Assembly (NCBI RefSeq): GCF_000516985.1
Contig: NW_006917093.1
Coordinates: forward strand, 558,001 to 622,000
DNA length: 64,000 nt
Reading direction: 5' to 3'
Source: Pestalotiopsis fici W106-1
Lineage: Eukaryota; Ascomycota; Sordariomycetes; Amphisphaeriales; Sporocadaceae
Below, one piece after another: positions 1-10,015 of this stretch. The stretch's first letter is position 1, and every line of letters begins with the position of its first letter. A program made the translations under genes and the position numbers. Under the pieces are notes generated by a model. That model ran no database searches and was not told the DNA's origin. It saw only the letters and a program-made list of their open reading frames with translations.

Positions 1-2883
1 CGAGTCATGGGACGCTTTTGATGCTGCGTTGACATTTAATGTCTTTGACGATATCCATGGACACGACCTAGCCAAAGAAATAACTGCGATACTCGCAAAA
101 CAACCAACTGCTGAAGCAATAAAATCCTTGCTCTTAGTGGCCCAGAAGAAGCCTGAGCTTCTCTCTGGAGCCGAGACTCATATGAGTCTCATGACGAGTC
201 TCTTGAGCCTGTCAGAAAAGTCCGACTCACCAGACATTGCAATGTTGAGGTCATTGTTAAGCCAGCCAACATCTGGTACATCTTCCAATGTTGCCGGAAT
301 TATTGAACAGAATCTGAGCAATGCCACTTTGGAATGTCTGGGCATTGACACACTCGTCCAACAAGCTCAGCAACTGCGCAAGACGAAAGATGGTGCTGCG
401 GTCGTTCTGCCGGACACTAATATCTGGGAGAATGAACTTTTGGTGATTATGGACAAGGAGCACTTGGATTACTCTTTGTCCATGACTAGTAATGTTGGTG
501 GCTCGTACTTTTTGGTTGGCCCAGCAGGCCAGAGTACTTCATCTAAAACTCGACGAGACCGCGCCGGTTGCTCCATCCCAGGCCGGATGGCGCAGTATGT
601 TTCTCGTCTTGTTTCGCTCGGCCTCACTACAGAGCTGCCGTTGGACAAGCAAGCACAACTGCTCATCCTTACCAGCATTACTGCTGAGCTTGCCGCTGAC
701 CAATTGACTACAATGAAGGAGGGAATTGTATGGGATACAGCTGCGAATGGTGCATCCAGCGCTGAGCATCTCATCTCATCTTCAAGGGCTATGCTCAATT
801 CTCTGACGGATGAGGCGTCAGAATGGCGAAGTGACTCATCGTCCGCGTCCTTACCTGACCAATTGGTGCATGAGGTATTCAACAGACTGCTTGAAACTTC
901 CAAGCAGCCCACTGTATTTGGGCTGTATAGCTCCAAGGTTTTGACAAACTTGCTTGAAAGCCTTGCAGAGAAACATGGCTTCCCTACGAGTGCCGAAGAC
1001 TGGCTCGTCAAGCTGGATGTCCTCAAGTCCACGCCGACTACCATTCTTCCTGCAGTATCGCTATTGAGAGGTCTCGGGCCCACTCTGGCTCCTACAAGGG
1101 CAATAAGCAATCTTTGCAATCGTCTCGTCAGCGACGCTGCTGGCGCGACACTCAATGTGGACAAGTCCTTGTCCACGCTGGTTCTTTTGAACGCGTGTAT
1201 GCAGATTTACGACGTGGGTGATTTACCAGTCGCCAATAACCGTCTCGTGTTTGCGGTCAGGCAGATAACTTCTTGGTTGGAACAGCCATCAGAAGTGGAG
1301 TCTAGATTTGCTGCAGAGATTTGTAAAAGTTTACAGTATCTCTTGCCTTGTATCAAAGACGTATATGGATCGTATTGGGAGCGTGCGATTGGATTCTGCA
1401 TCTACATTTGGACGAGAAACACTTCTTCTGAAGAGCTCAGTAGTTGGCTGCCATCGATCCATGCCTCCATTCGGCTACTCAAGACGCTCGAAGCCATTGA
1501 AGAACCCAACGATGATCTTACCGAGGCCTTGGAATCGACCATGAAGGAGCGATCCTTGGCGTTTATTGAGTTGCTTAGGCTGCCACACACGAAGGAAACG
1601 CAGCCCTTGGATATGGTGGACTCCATCGTCTGCCGACAGGTGGAGAAGCTGCCTCTGGAGTATATTCAAGATCCTGCCGACCTGTATGATCTTGTGGCTT
1701 CCGACTCCCGCGCCATACAAACCGCAGCTTTCACGGTACTGCATAAAGCTCTCCCTGCGGCACAGGAGCAATTGTCAATTGACGTGCTTCTTGAAAAGAA
1801 AGCAGCGCAGCTTCCCGATGAGCTTCTTTCTCTTCTCCTCGAAGCACCAACCCTCGAGGCGTATTCGGACGAAGAATTATCGCGATTTCCAAACCCTATT
1901 AGATCGTATTTGCTCACATGGCATCTCGTCTTTGATGCTTTCAATGCGGCATCCTTCAAAGTCCGTGGGGACTATGCCGATAATCTAAAAACGAATAATT
2001 ATATTGGCCCCCTGATGAATTTCACATTCGACATCCTTGGTCATTCGGCAGCGCATGGGCTGAATCTAGAGAAAGCCGGCTTTACGGACGATGATATACG
2101 AAACTACGATATCAAACTTGCCGAAGCCGAAACGGACGAGAGGAACATGCAGTGGCTCCTCGTGCATCTCTATTACTTGGTACTCAAGTTTGTACCTGGC
2201 CTTTTCAAGACGTGGCACGTTGACTGTCGCTCCAAACAGACCAAGATTGCTGTTGAGGACTGGATGGTAAAGTACTTTTCGCCAATCATTGTGACTGAGG
2301 CTCTCGACGATGTTGCCAAGTGGGCAGAAACGCAAGAGGCACCGGAAGAGGACGAGAAGGAGTTGGTCGTCAAGATTAGCAGGGCGGCCAAGGAAGTGAC
2401 TGCAGGCTACGAGGTCGACGAATCTCAGGCCACCATTGCAATCAAGATACCGCATGCTTACCCGCTCGAGCCCGTTTTGGTGGTCGGAGTGAACCGTGTT
2501 GCCGTGAGCGAGAAGAAGTGGCAAGGTTGGATTCTCTCGACGAAGGGTGTCATTACTTTCTCGGTAAGTTATACGCTGTTATTTCTCCTGGCTCAAAATT
2601 CATGCTAATATGAACACAGGGCGGAAGTCTCATTGACGGTCTGACGGCCTTTAAGCGCAACATTACCGGTGCTCTCAAGGGCCAAACAGAGTGTGCCATT
2701 TGCTACAGCATTATCAGCAGCGACAAGACGATGCCGGACAAGCGATGCGGCACTTGCAAGAATCTCTTCCATCGGTCTTGTTTGTACAAGTGGTTCCAGA
2801 GCAGCAACCAGAATACTTGTCCGTTGTGCCGAAATCCGATTGATTATCTGGGCGCGGATACAAAATCCAGGAGGCGAGGATAA
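1..2883 (+). CDS. LTN1: Listerin-type E3 ubiquitin ligase, C-terminal part
   Basis: Ring-type E3 ligase of the ribosome quality control complex, which ubiquitinates nascent chains stalled on 60S subunits (family knowledge). The reading frame is open to the left edge of the window, so the N-terminus is missing. An exon to 2563 is joined across an intron at 2564-2619 (gtaagt donor, gctaat branch, cacag acceptor) to a last exon 2620-2883. That last exon encodes a zinc-binding RING with spacing CAIC, CGTC, HRSC, CPLC (C4HC3 order), which sits at the extreme C-terminus as in listerins. The preceding roughly 850 residues are helical HEAT/ARM-like sequence with an RWD-like stretch before the RING. 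Without the intron the frame would end at 2608 and lose the RING. Identification rests on the terminal RING, the long helical body and the overall layout. Confidence 0.88.
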
Positions 2884-4050
2884 GGGGGTTGCTGATAGAT
2901 GTGTATTCGTATCTGGGACTTGATTTGAATTAGACAAATGTAGAAAAATGTGCATTTTCAAACACCACAAATGCATTACTTTTTCACTTTTGATATGTCT
3001 ACTCTGTGCTTTTTTTATGGGCATTTGGTTCGCCGTTATGGTACAGCTCTGAGCACTAAGCACTACGTATTCGAGTGAATTGGGATGAATCGAGATGCGG
3101 CCATGCGTATATATTTAATTAGGTACATGACTAAGAAGGTGAATGTGCGGTTTGACGACGGCAACTTTACAATTTGTACCTACACAAGTCAGGGCCAACG
3201 TACAAACACCAAGATGAGGTGCCAAGTACATTTACCTCGTCCAAGAGCTACACGACCTCCAGGTTTTTACCTTATCTCTAGTTCCCACATCCCCTCATCC
3301 ACTACCCCGCAAACTCCCGAGATTGATGCCCCCGGGGGCGCCGGAATCTCCACTGAAACCAGTATCGAACCAGGGAGGGTCCTTGTCAGTATCTGAATCC
3401 TGCCTGTTGGCGCCCTCATCCGTCCATGAACAACCAGTCACATGTCCAGCTTCTTCTCGTCACCAAGGAGCTCGGCAGAGCCAAGCAGCCTGAGCTCCAC
3501 TAACCCCCCCGCGAAATCGTAGATGAGTGGTGCCATTTTAGCACATCTTGTAACTGTTGTACTTTTTTTCTGGAGAGGTCGATACCCCCAGCTACCATAT
3601 TGGAGCTGTGGGTGTTGATACGCGAGTCCGTACATTTCTACCTCCTACCTTGGCGACCTGCCTTGGTGTACCTATCTGCCTGCCCTGCTATTGCAATGCC
3701 CTTTGTCCTTCCTTTGCTGCGGGGAGAAGAGAGAGCGCGAGATACGTAGATTGAGCAACTTCATTCCGTCTTACCAGACAATATCCAACACATTCCATTT
3801 CCCGCAGTTTACTTGATCTCTATCTTCTTCAGCTAGATTGTTGAGCTCGGCTTGAAAACTTGTGGTCGCGGCCGCAGTCCCTCCAATATACTTGTCATTC
3901 AATACGTCCACGCAGCATCTTCCCGCCACATCCTACCGTTGACTGCCCGACTCCTCGTCCGCAATCACTTGCTGGCTCGAGGGGTCTGTTTGACCCAGAA
4001 ACCAGTTAATGTGACGCTTTCTTCAATGACCTGAAACCGCTCATGTCAAG
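2884..4050. other. Intergenic region, leader of the repeat-protein gene
   Basis: No credible coding sequence. The distal part (about 3640-4000) is pyrimidine-rich with many ccttcc/ctatctgcc tracts, as is common in fungal promoters and 5' leaders. It probably holds the listerin 3' UTR and the promoter of the downstream gene. The ORFs in it lack normal starts or are short. Confidence 0.5.
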
Positions 4051-6795
4051 ATGTTGACCAACATCGCCGCCCATTCGACCCCGCGTTCCGGTATGCTTCA
4101 AGCTCGCGCATCCGGCGGCAGAATCCTACGGCCTGCCACGACGACACTACAACTACAATCGCCGCATCATGGCCAGCAGACTCGCGCCTTTCGCTTCGGC
4201 ATATGGTCATCTTACCTTGACCCCGAGGTCCAGAAAGACATTCGTCGTCGTCAACGAAAGCTCAAGCACAAGTACGCCGAGTCGCTGGGCCGGAAGCTAA
4301 AGTGGGACCAGGACCACTTGGCCGAAGATCCTCGAGCTATACTCCGCCGCGTCGTGCACCGATACATGTACCCGTTTGATATTCACGGCAAGAGTACCCG
4401 CTTTGCTCACGTCGATGGGAGCTATGCATGGTCGGGCAGAACAAGTGGAAGTGCCAAGAGAGAGAACCATGGCCGTGTCTTTAGTTCATCGCCAAATTCC
4501 GCATTCGGGGGCGACTTTGGATCGTGGAAGACGGAGCTGGACGACATGGTCAACTCATGGACAAAGCAAAAGTCTGGAGCCACAAGCCGAGCCAAGTCTT
4601 CTTCCAAAACCAGTACAAACGCCTCCACCGTCAACACAAGTCAGGCTGAAGAAGAGTATGTGATTGACCCCATTACCAATCGCAAGGTCTTGAAGAAGAG
4701 CTATGGCTCGATGGATTACACTCCAGCTTCTTCACCTGGGACATTCAAAGCCTATCGGTCTCAATTCACTGCGTTCGCACCTCCTGGACTCGGTGACCAG
4801 CCGCAACGAGAGCCTGTGCACTCTAACGGCCCGCCTCCACTTGGGGAGCTCAACAAGTACAATGACGTGGAGATTGAACCTGAATCTGCCGCACAGAACA
4901 GTGCCGTCTACAGTGAGGAATATTCATTGAACCATCTTCCCCCAGAGGAGGCTGCAGAAATCCTGGAAGACGTGGAAAAGTATGGCAAATCCGAATATGA
5001 CCAAGTCGAATCTATTTCGGAATCACAAGCACAAAAGTACGACGATCTTCACAAGTACAACCCGGCCCAGTATGATGCCATACAGGAGAAGAGCGGCGAA
5101 CCTATTGACAAGTACAAAGACCTCCATGAGTACAAGCCCTATAGGTACAATGAATCAGCATCCCTTGACGCGGCGCCAAATCCAGAGTATGATGACTTAC
5201 ATAAATACAGGCCATATATGCACGAGGAAAACGCTGCCAAGGCCGAAGCTCAACCCAAGTATGATGATCTCGACAAGTACGAGAAATTTGAAACCAGCGA
5301 GGAAGTCAGAGCCGATGAATCTGCTCCAAAGTATGAGGATTTGGACAAGTACGAAGCTTCAGAGTTCCTTGACCAGGTGAAACCCGAGGAATCTGCGGCC
5401 GCATACAAGGATCTGGACAAGTACAAACAACCCTTTGTATCTGTCGACGATGAAGTCGTTGCCCTTAAAAGTGATCGATACAATGACTTGCACGAATATC
5501 AACCCACCAATTTTGATGACCATGTATTTGACAAGAAGGATCAGCCATTTGAAAAATATGGCGACTTGAGCGCCTACAAAGCATATAGGCTCCAAGACCC
5601 TGACTCCAAGGCAAGCCTTGAGCAAGATATTGTCCAAGCATGCCTCGAGGAGTTTGACAACAAAGCTGAATCGAGGGAGACTCTCGAAAAGTCCTTGTCT
5701 GATCACATTGTGGCATCCGACGCAGCCGATCTGGAAGCGATGGCCCATGTGCATCAATCGCGCGAAAGATCCAAGACTGCGAGTGCGCCAGGTTTTACAG
5801 GAAATTTTGTTCGCGATTTTCCTGAAGACTTTTCGAATAAATGGAATGAAACGTCCAGTGGACTTCAGCGCGAGGTCAGCACTACTAAAGGGCTTGATTC
5901 CGATTACGAAAAACAAGTCCAAGCCAGCATACAAAATGCAGAGAGAAACTACTCCGAGGCACTTTCTCAGACGACCAACGCGTCTGTTTTAGAGACGGCT
6001 CTGGATCGCCAATCCAAGTCTCGGGCTCAGCCGGCCGCAGAGCGCAACAAGAGTTCGATGAGCCGCCGACAGAGACCCAAGTCAGATGCTGATCCATATT
6101 CCAGACAACCACAAGGCTTAGAAACAAGCTTCAGAGAAGAATGCGGTTACGAGTCGGCGGGGACACCCTTTGTAAGGATGTACGGCAGCTCGCCAAAGGT
6201 CAAGACGCAAAAAGAAATTCTAGCATACGATCCCACTATGCAAAATGTCAGCATTGCCGAGACAACCTCGATTGTACCCGATCAGGCGACACCTCTCACC
6301 CCAGCCGATGTCCTCCTTCGTCTCTCCAACCCAACAAAGTTTTTCCCACACTTTGCGCCACTTCAAGCCCAAGGCTTTGAAATCGTTTCTGGAAGTGGAG
6401 ATGTCCTTGTTTTTCGCAAGACGAGGGACATTGCAACAGCACATGAGAGCAATCCTCACCCCGTCAATCCGATTGATATGATGGGCAAGCCGACGGTGCA
6501 TCCGAGTGCTGCCGCGTTTGCTTCTCCTACTGGATTCATCAATTATGATGCTCCCACGACTGAGGAACAATCACCTGCTTTCCGATCAAATATTGACGTA
6601 CGCCGGGAAGAACCAGTCTTTAGCGGACCAAAGGCAACGGCGCCGGGGAGCAAGCAAATCCGAAAGAAGCGAAGCATCACCAAGAGAGTCTTGATTGGCG
6701 GTGTCTGGATTGCTGGCTTGTCCTATGCGCTTGGGGTCATTGGCGAATATTTTGTGACTGGTGGAATTGACGGCAAGGGTCCTACAGGTTTCTGA
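4051..6795 (+). CDS. Large repeat protein with C-terminal membrane anchor, possible mitochondrial targeting
   Basis: A single-exon 914-residue protein that I do not assign to a named family. The first 50 residues are basic, Ser/Thr-rich and free of acidic residues, which resembles a mitochondrial presequence. Residues 50-110 are strongly basic and charged. From about residue 325 to 515 there are eight imperfect copies of a 25-35-residue unit built around K-Y-x-D-L-[HD]-[KE]-Y (for example KYDDLHKYNP, EYDDLHKYRP, KYEDLDKYEA, RYNDLHEYQP). One hydrophobic segment (VLIGGVWIAGLSYALGVIG) lies about 30 residues from the C-terminus and fits a single membrane span with a short exposed tail. The start is the first ATG in frame after an upstream stop. 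The domain order suggests a membrane-tethered scaffold; function is unknown. Confidence 0.85.
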   Translation: MLTNIAAHSTPRSGMLQARASGGRILRPATTTLQLQSPHHGQQTRAFRFGIWSSYLDPEVQKDIRRRQRKLKHKYAESLGRKLKWDQDHLAEDPRAILRRVVHRYMYPFDIHGKSTRFAHVDGSYAWSGRTSGSAKRENHGRVFSSSPNSAFGGDFGSWKTELDDMVNSWTKQKSGATSRAKSSSKTSTNASTVNTSQAEEEYVIDPITNRKVLKKSYGSMDYTPASSPGTFKAYRSQFTAFAPPGLGDQPQREPVHSNGPPPLGELNKYNDVEIEPESAAQNSAVYSEEYSLNHLPPEEAAEILEDVEKYGKSEYDQVESISESQAQKYDDLHKYNPAQYDAIQEKSGEPIDKYKDLHEYKPYRYNESASLDAAPNPEYDDLHKYRPYMHEENAAKAEAQPKYDDLDKYEKFETSEEVRADESAPKYEDLDKYEASEFLDQVKPEESAAAYKDLDKYKQPFVSVDDEVVALKSDRYNDLHEYQPTNFDDHVFDKKDQPFEKYGDLSAYKAYRLQDPDSKASLEQDIVQACLEEFDNKAESRETLEKSLSDHIVASDAADLEAMAHVHQSRERSKTASAPGFTGNFVRDFPEDFSNKWNETSSGLQREVSTTKGLDSDYEKQVQASIQNAERNYSEALSQTTNASVLETALDRQSKSRAQPAAERNKSSMSRRQRPKSDADPYSRQPQGLETSFREECGYESAGTPFVRMYGSSPKVKTQKEILAYDPTMQNVSIAETTSIVPDQATPLTPADVLLRLSNPTKFFPHFAPLQAQGFEIVSGSGDVLVFRKTRDIATAHESNPHPVNPIDMMGKPTVHPSAAAFASPTGFINYDAPTTEEQSPAFRSNIDVRREEPVFSGPKATAPGSKQIRKKRSITKRVLIGGVWIAGLSYALGVIGEYFVTGGIDGKGPTGF
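5020..5600 (+). repeat. Eight degenerate DL-x-KY coding repeats
   Basis: Within the 914-residue protein the core aspartate-leucine-(His/Asp)-(Lys/Glu)-Tyr recurs about every 75-100 bases. The Tyr residues and the DL pair are the most conserved, while spacers vary in length and sequence. DNA identity between units is lower than protein identity, so the repeats are old and kept by selection rather than freshly amplified. Confidence 0.8.
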
Positions 6796-7675
6796 TTCAA
6801 GACTCTTGGGTCTGGAGAATCACGGGATGCTCACCCTTCTCTGCCAATCAGGCTGTATAGTATGCTTGGGAATCACGGCGTTGGCAACGGTCAGGTTTTG
6901 CAACTGGGAACACTATACCACTCTTATGGCAAATTCGCGTCGATATTTGGTTTTTCCTTGTTGTTTTGGGTTGACATTATACTATGTAAGAAGTTGCTTT
7001 CGAGTGGCATTGCCGGTCACATGTCTCTGCTCTCGCTAGTATTTTGGATTGAATACAATTTCCTTCACAAGCCTTTTAAGTGCTCGGGCCATAAGTGCTG
7101 TTGTTCTTGTTGATGTCGTGAGTGGCGACTGATAATCTCAATGGCCTGCTAGCGAGGTATGGGATAAATGTATGAGTAGATGTTAAGAGGGGCAAGACGA
7201 CAACATTGGCAATGTGGCTGAACTCTTGGCTGACTACGAGTCTCAGTCATGTGCGAGAACCGCGGATAGGTTGACAGAATCTGGCAAGCCAGGGCCAAGA
7301 GTGGACTTGCAAGCGACAGCAATACTGCTTGTCTTTCAGCTCCAAAGTCCACACCCTTTGCACCCTTGTAGTCACTGATTACAAGTGGTGTGCAGATTAT
7401 TGTACAGCTACGGTGTCGCTAAGAGGCTGTGCTTGCCGTCTTCAACGCACGTGAGGGGTTGTAGCCTGGGTTGCATGGAAGCAGGGCAACTACTTTCTGT
7501 TCGCCTCAGCTCCTGGATCCTTTGCTGGCCATTTCAACTAAATCGCTTTGATTTATTCTTATTTTCATATTGCATTTAACCTCTTGCATCGCGTGCCGGG
7601 TTATAGCCTTATGTCAATGTGATAGAATTTCCCAGTATTCTTTTTCTCTGTTTTTTTCTTTCTTTCCTGCGCAAA
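6796..7675. other. Intergenic region before the HET gene
   Basis: No gene seen. The last 60 bases before the HET-gene ATG are a T/C tract (about 7637-7668), a common feature just upstream of fungal start codons. The ORFs here are short. Confidence 0.4.
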
Positions 7676-9457
7676 ATGGCGGAAATGCAGATCATCGATG
7701 GACAACCTTTGTCTCACACGTCTTTGCAGCTTGACAGTTCTGAACCGCCGTGGCTTATAAGTCGCACTTTATTCGCAGCCGGGAGCGCTGTCACGAAAGA
7801 TATAGCAAGCAGTGTCAGCGATGACTCGTTGATCAGCAACGGCATTGCCCAGCAAAACTTGGATGTCATGGTGCTGAAAAATATCTTCGATACACCCTTT
7901 TCATGGGACAATGATGAAGAAGAATTAGTACGCCGTGTCTCATTCGAAACACCAGAGACATATTGTCCCGTTTACCTTTCTGCACGTGTAAACCATGACA
8001 GAATTTTATCGAGAGCCACCGAGTTGTGGCAAATGGACGAGGGCGAGATTTCCGAGCCGGCATCTCTACCAGAGGGCATGCGCTTCATCGATTGCTACAG
8101 CGACTCGACAGAAGGAATCGCCGTCGAGACCTCGCAGGTGCGGTACGCAGCGTTGAGTTATGTTTGGGGCCGCCCCCCTCAAGAAGACCAAGAGAGCGTC
8201 AGCGCGACCAAGATGCCTCACGCCACCATTCCAGCTACCATTCGAGATGCCATGACTGTGGTGCGAAAACTTGGCATACGGTATCTTTGGGTTGACAAGT
8301 ACTGCATCGAAGAAAGCAGTAAACATGTAATGATTAGTCAAATGGGCAAGATCTACAAGTCGGCACTGATCACCATTGTTGCTGCAGCCGGAGAGAACCC
8401 AAATCACGGCCTTCCCGGGGTGACGTTCATGTATCATCTGAAGTATCACCAGGCGAAAAAAGAAATCAAAATACAAAACGTATGGACCGAAATCGCATCC
8501 TCCAAGTGGTCCACTCGTGCATGGACATTTCAAGAAGGCGCACTTTCACCAGTCAACCTCTTTTTCACACCGACTCAATGGGTACTCGAGTCCGAATCGG
8601 CGATAGCCTCGGACACCCAGGGCAGCACCCAGATCGGCTCGAAACACTCGGATCAAGGCGTGCACTACATTTTCCAAGCCACTAACGAGTATGCCTCACG
8701 AGACCTGACCTATCCTTGCGACTCTCTGAGCGCGTTCCTGGGCGTACTGGAAAACTGGCAATCTGCGGATTACTCTCACCTATCGGGCGTCCCTCACAAT
8801 ACCAAGTATGGTCGGGGCGATAGTCTCAGTTTTGGCGTATTCCTGCACGGGATCCTCTGGGGATGTCACCAGATAGATCTTGTCCGGGTCCCAAACGTCC
8901 CATCTTGGACGTGGGCCGGTTGGCGAGGATTCACCAAACAAGATCGCCCGTACGGCCAGTTCGACCTAACCAATTACTACAAGATCTTACGCGCATGGAA
9001 ACACAAGGACGTGCCAGATATTGACATCAAAATTTATCTGAACGACGCGCCATACAGTTTATGGGCATGGGATGGCGAAGAATTGATCGCGAAACTCAAC
9101 GAAAACAATGAAAAGGGTAATCTTGTCGACACGCTTCATATTACTGGGTGGAGCGTCGTCGAACTGGCCTATAGTCAAATTTCCGAATTCGAGGTGCGGT
9201 GGGATAGCATCGCTTTCCTAGACCGGCACAAAGATCGCCACCTGGTCATGCTCATTGTATTTTGGCCGTCGCCGCCCGGGGAAAACACCTATCTTAGTTC
9301 GGGACCTCAAATTCTAGTGCTCGGGAAAGCGTCCGATACCAAGGATGCCTACCATCGGTTGGGAAGATTGCTCTGGGACACAACTGGAGGCTTGAATCCA
9401 GAACAAGTTGCCATCGAGGGGCAATACTTTAAAAGGCGCTCATTTACATTAAAATAG
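7676..9457 (+). CDS. Heterokaryon incompatibility (HET) domain protein
   Basis: Single-exon, 593 residues. The HET domain spans roughly residues 155-305 and shows the three family blocks: LSYVWG (about 169-174), a block reading LGIRYLWVDKYCIEE followed by QMGKIYKSALITIVAAAG, and the closing RAWTFQEGALSP. HET proteins trigger cell death or growth arrest when genetically different hyphae fuse, though many genomic copies have no known partner. The start is the ATG at 7676; the frame is open upstream to a GTG at 7619, but that stretch is low-complexity T/C leader. The second block has WVDKYCIEE where the family usually has W(I/V)DxLCI. No additional NACHT, WD or amyloid segment is visible. The C-terminal half is unassigned. 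Confidence 0.9.
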   Translation: MAEMQIIDGQPLSHTSLQLDSSEPPWLISRTLFAAGSAVTKDIASSVSDDSLISNGIAQQNLDVMVLKNIFDTPFSWDNDEEELVRRVSFETPETYCPVYLSARVNHDRILSRATELWQMDEGEISEPASLPEGMRFIDCYSDSTEGIAVETSQVRYAALSYVWGRPPQEDQESVSATKMPHATIPATIRDAMTVVRKLGIRYLWVDKYCIEESSKHVMISQMGKIYKSALITIVAAAGENPNHGLPGVTFMYHLKYHQAKKEIKIQNVWTEIASSKWSTRAWTFQEGALSPVNLFFTPTQWVLESESAIASDTQGSTQIGSKHSDQGVHYIFQATNEYASRDLTYPCDSLSAFLGVLENWQSADYSHLSGVPHNTKYGRGDSLSFGVFLHGILWGCHQIDLVRVPNVPSWTWAGWRGFTKQDRPYGQFDLTNYYKILRAWKHKDVPDIDIKIYLNDAPYSLWAWDGEELIAKLNENNEKGNLVDTLHITGWSVVELAYSQISEFEVRWDSIAFLDRHKDRHLVMLIVFWPSPPGENTYLSSGPQILVLGKASDTKDAYHRLGRLLWDTTGGLNPEQVAIEGQYFKRRSFTLK

Positions 9458-9736
9458 AAATCTTGGGTTTCATTTCATGAGATAGAAGTGTCAGGGCAAT
9501 ACGACGATGCTGTAATTAACAGGAGGCAGTAACTAGGGCGGCACTGGACCCAGAGCAGCAATAGCAGCAGTATTCATCGTCCTTGGCAGGTTCATGTCAC
9601 TCTCGCTCGGAGTAGCAATCGTGCAGGTTTCAAGCCATTTTTTCGACTAGCCGTGAGTTCATGCGACGTGTATTCGCCGGCCCTCGAGTATGCTCTCTTC
9701 GCAACCCAAGATCAAACAAACCGCGCCGAGCCTTTT

Positions 9737-10015
9737 CTACTTTTCCGTAAATCCAGCACTGGCAGCAGTAGTCTGAGCACCCAACGAGCCGCCGCCACTA
9801 TTGCCCTTGAGCCCCGACATTTGCAACTCGTGCTTCTGGTCCTCCTTGTGATAACTCTGCTTGCGCTCGTAGGCGGGCTTCCACGACGACGTCGACGACA
9901 TGGCGCGGGCGGCGTCCTTTTCGAGCTGGGGCGACGTTGGGCCCGGGGCGCCCAGGCCCGACGAGGCGGCGGTGTCAATGGGGATGTTGGTTGGGGGTTG
10001 TTGCTTGGATGCCAT
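9737..10015 (-). CDS. Small hydrophilic conserved-looking protein
   Basis: A 92-residue intronless ORF ending at 9737, convergent with the HET gene (279 bp between stops). The protein is hydrophilic and rich in Ser, Ala, Gln and Gly, with a charged core around WKPAYERKQSYHKEDQKHEL and no signal peptide or membrane segment. Composition and codon use are coherent with a real gene, and the opposite-strand ORF over the same bases is Arg/Pro-biased as expected of a shadow. Family and function are not recognised. Confidence 0.6.
   Translation of the reverse strand: MASKQQPPTNIPIDTAASSGLGAPGPTSPQLEKDAARAMSSTSSWKPAYERKQSYHKEDQKHELQMSGLKGNSGGGSLGAQTTAASAGFTEK

Noticed and set aside
469..1176. 235-residue minus ORF inside the listerin gene
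   Set aside because: Shadow of the coding frame; the plus-strand frame is open for more than 2.5 kb and ends in a RING after splicing.
5359..5934. 191-residue minus ORF opposite the DL-x-KY repeats
   Set aside because: Arises from the repeated codons of the plus-strand protein; Cys/Phe/Val-rich composition without motif.
7619..7675. Extension of the HET protein upstream of 7676
   Set aside because: It begins at GTG and translates a T/C-rich leader; the ATG at 7676 is the first proper start.
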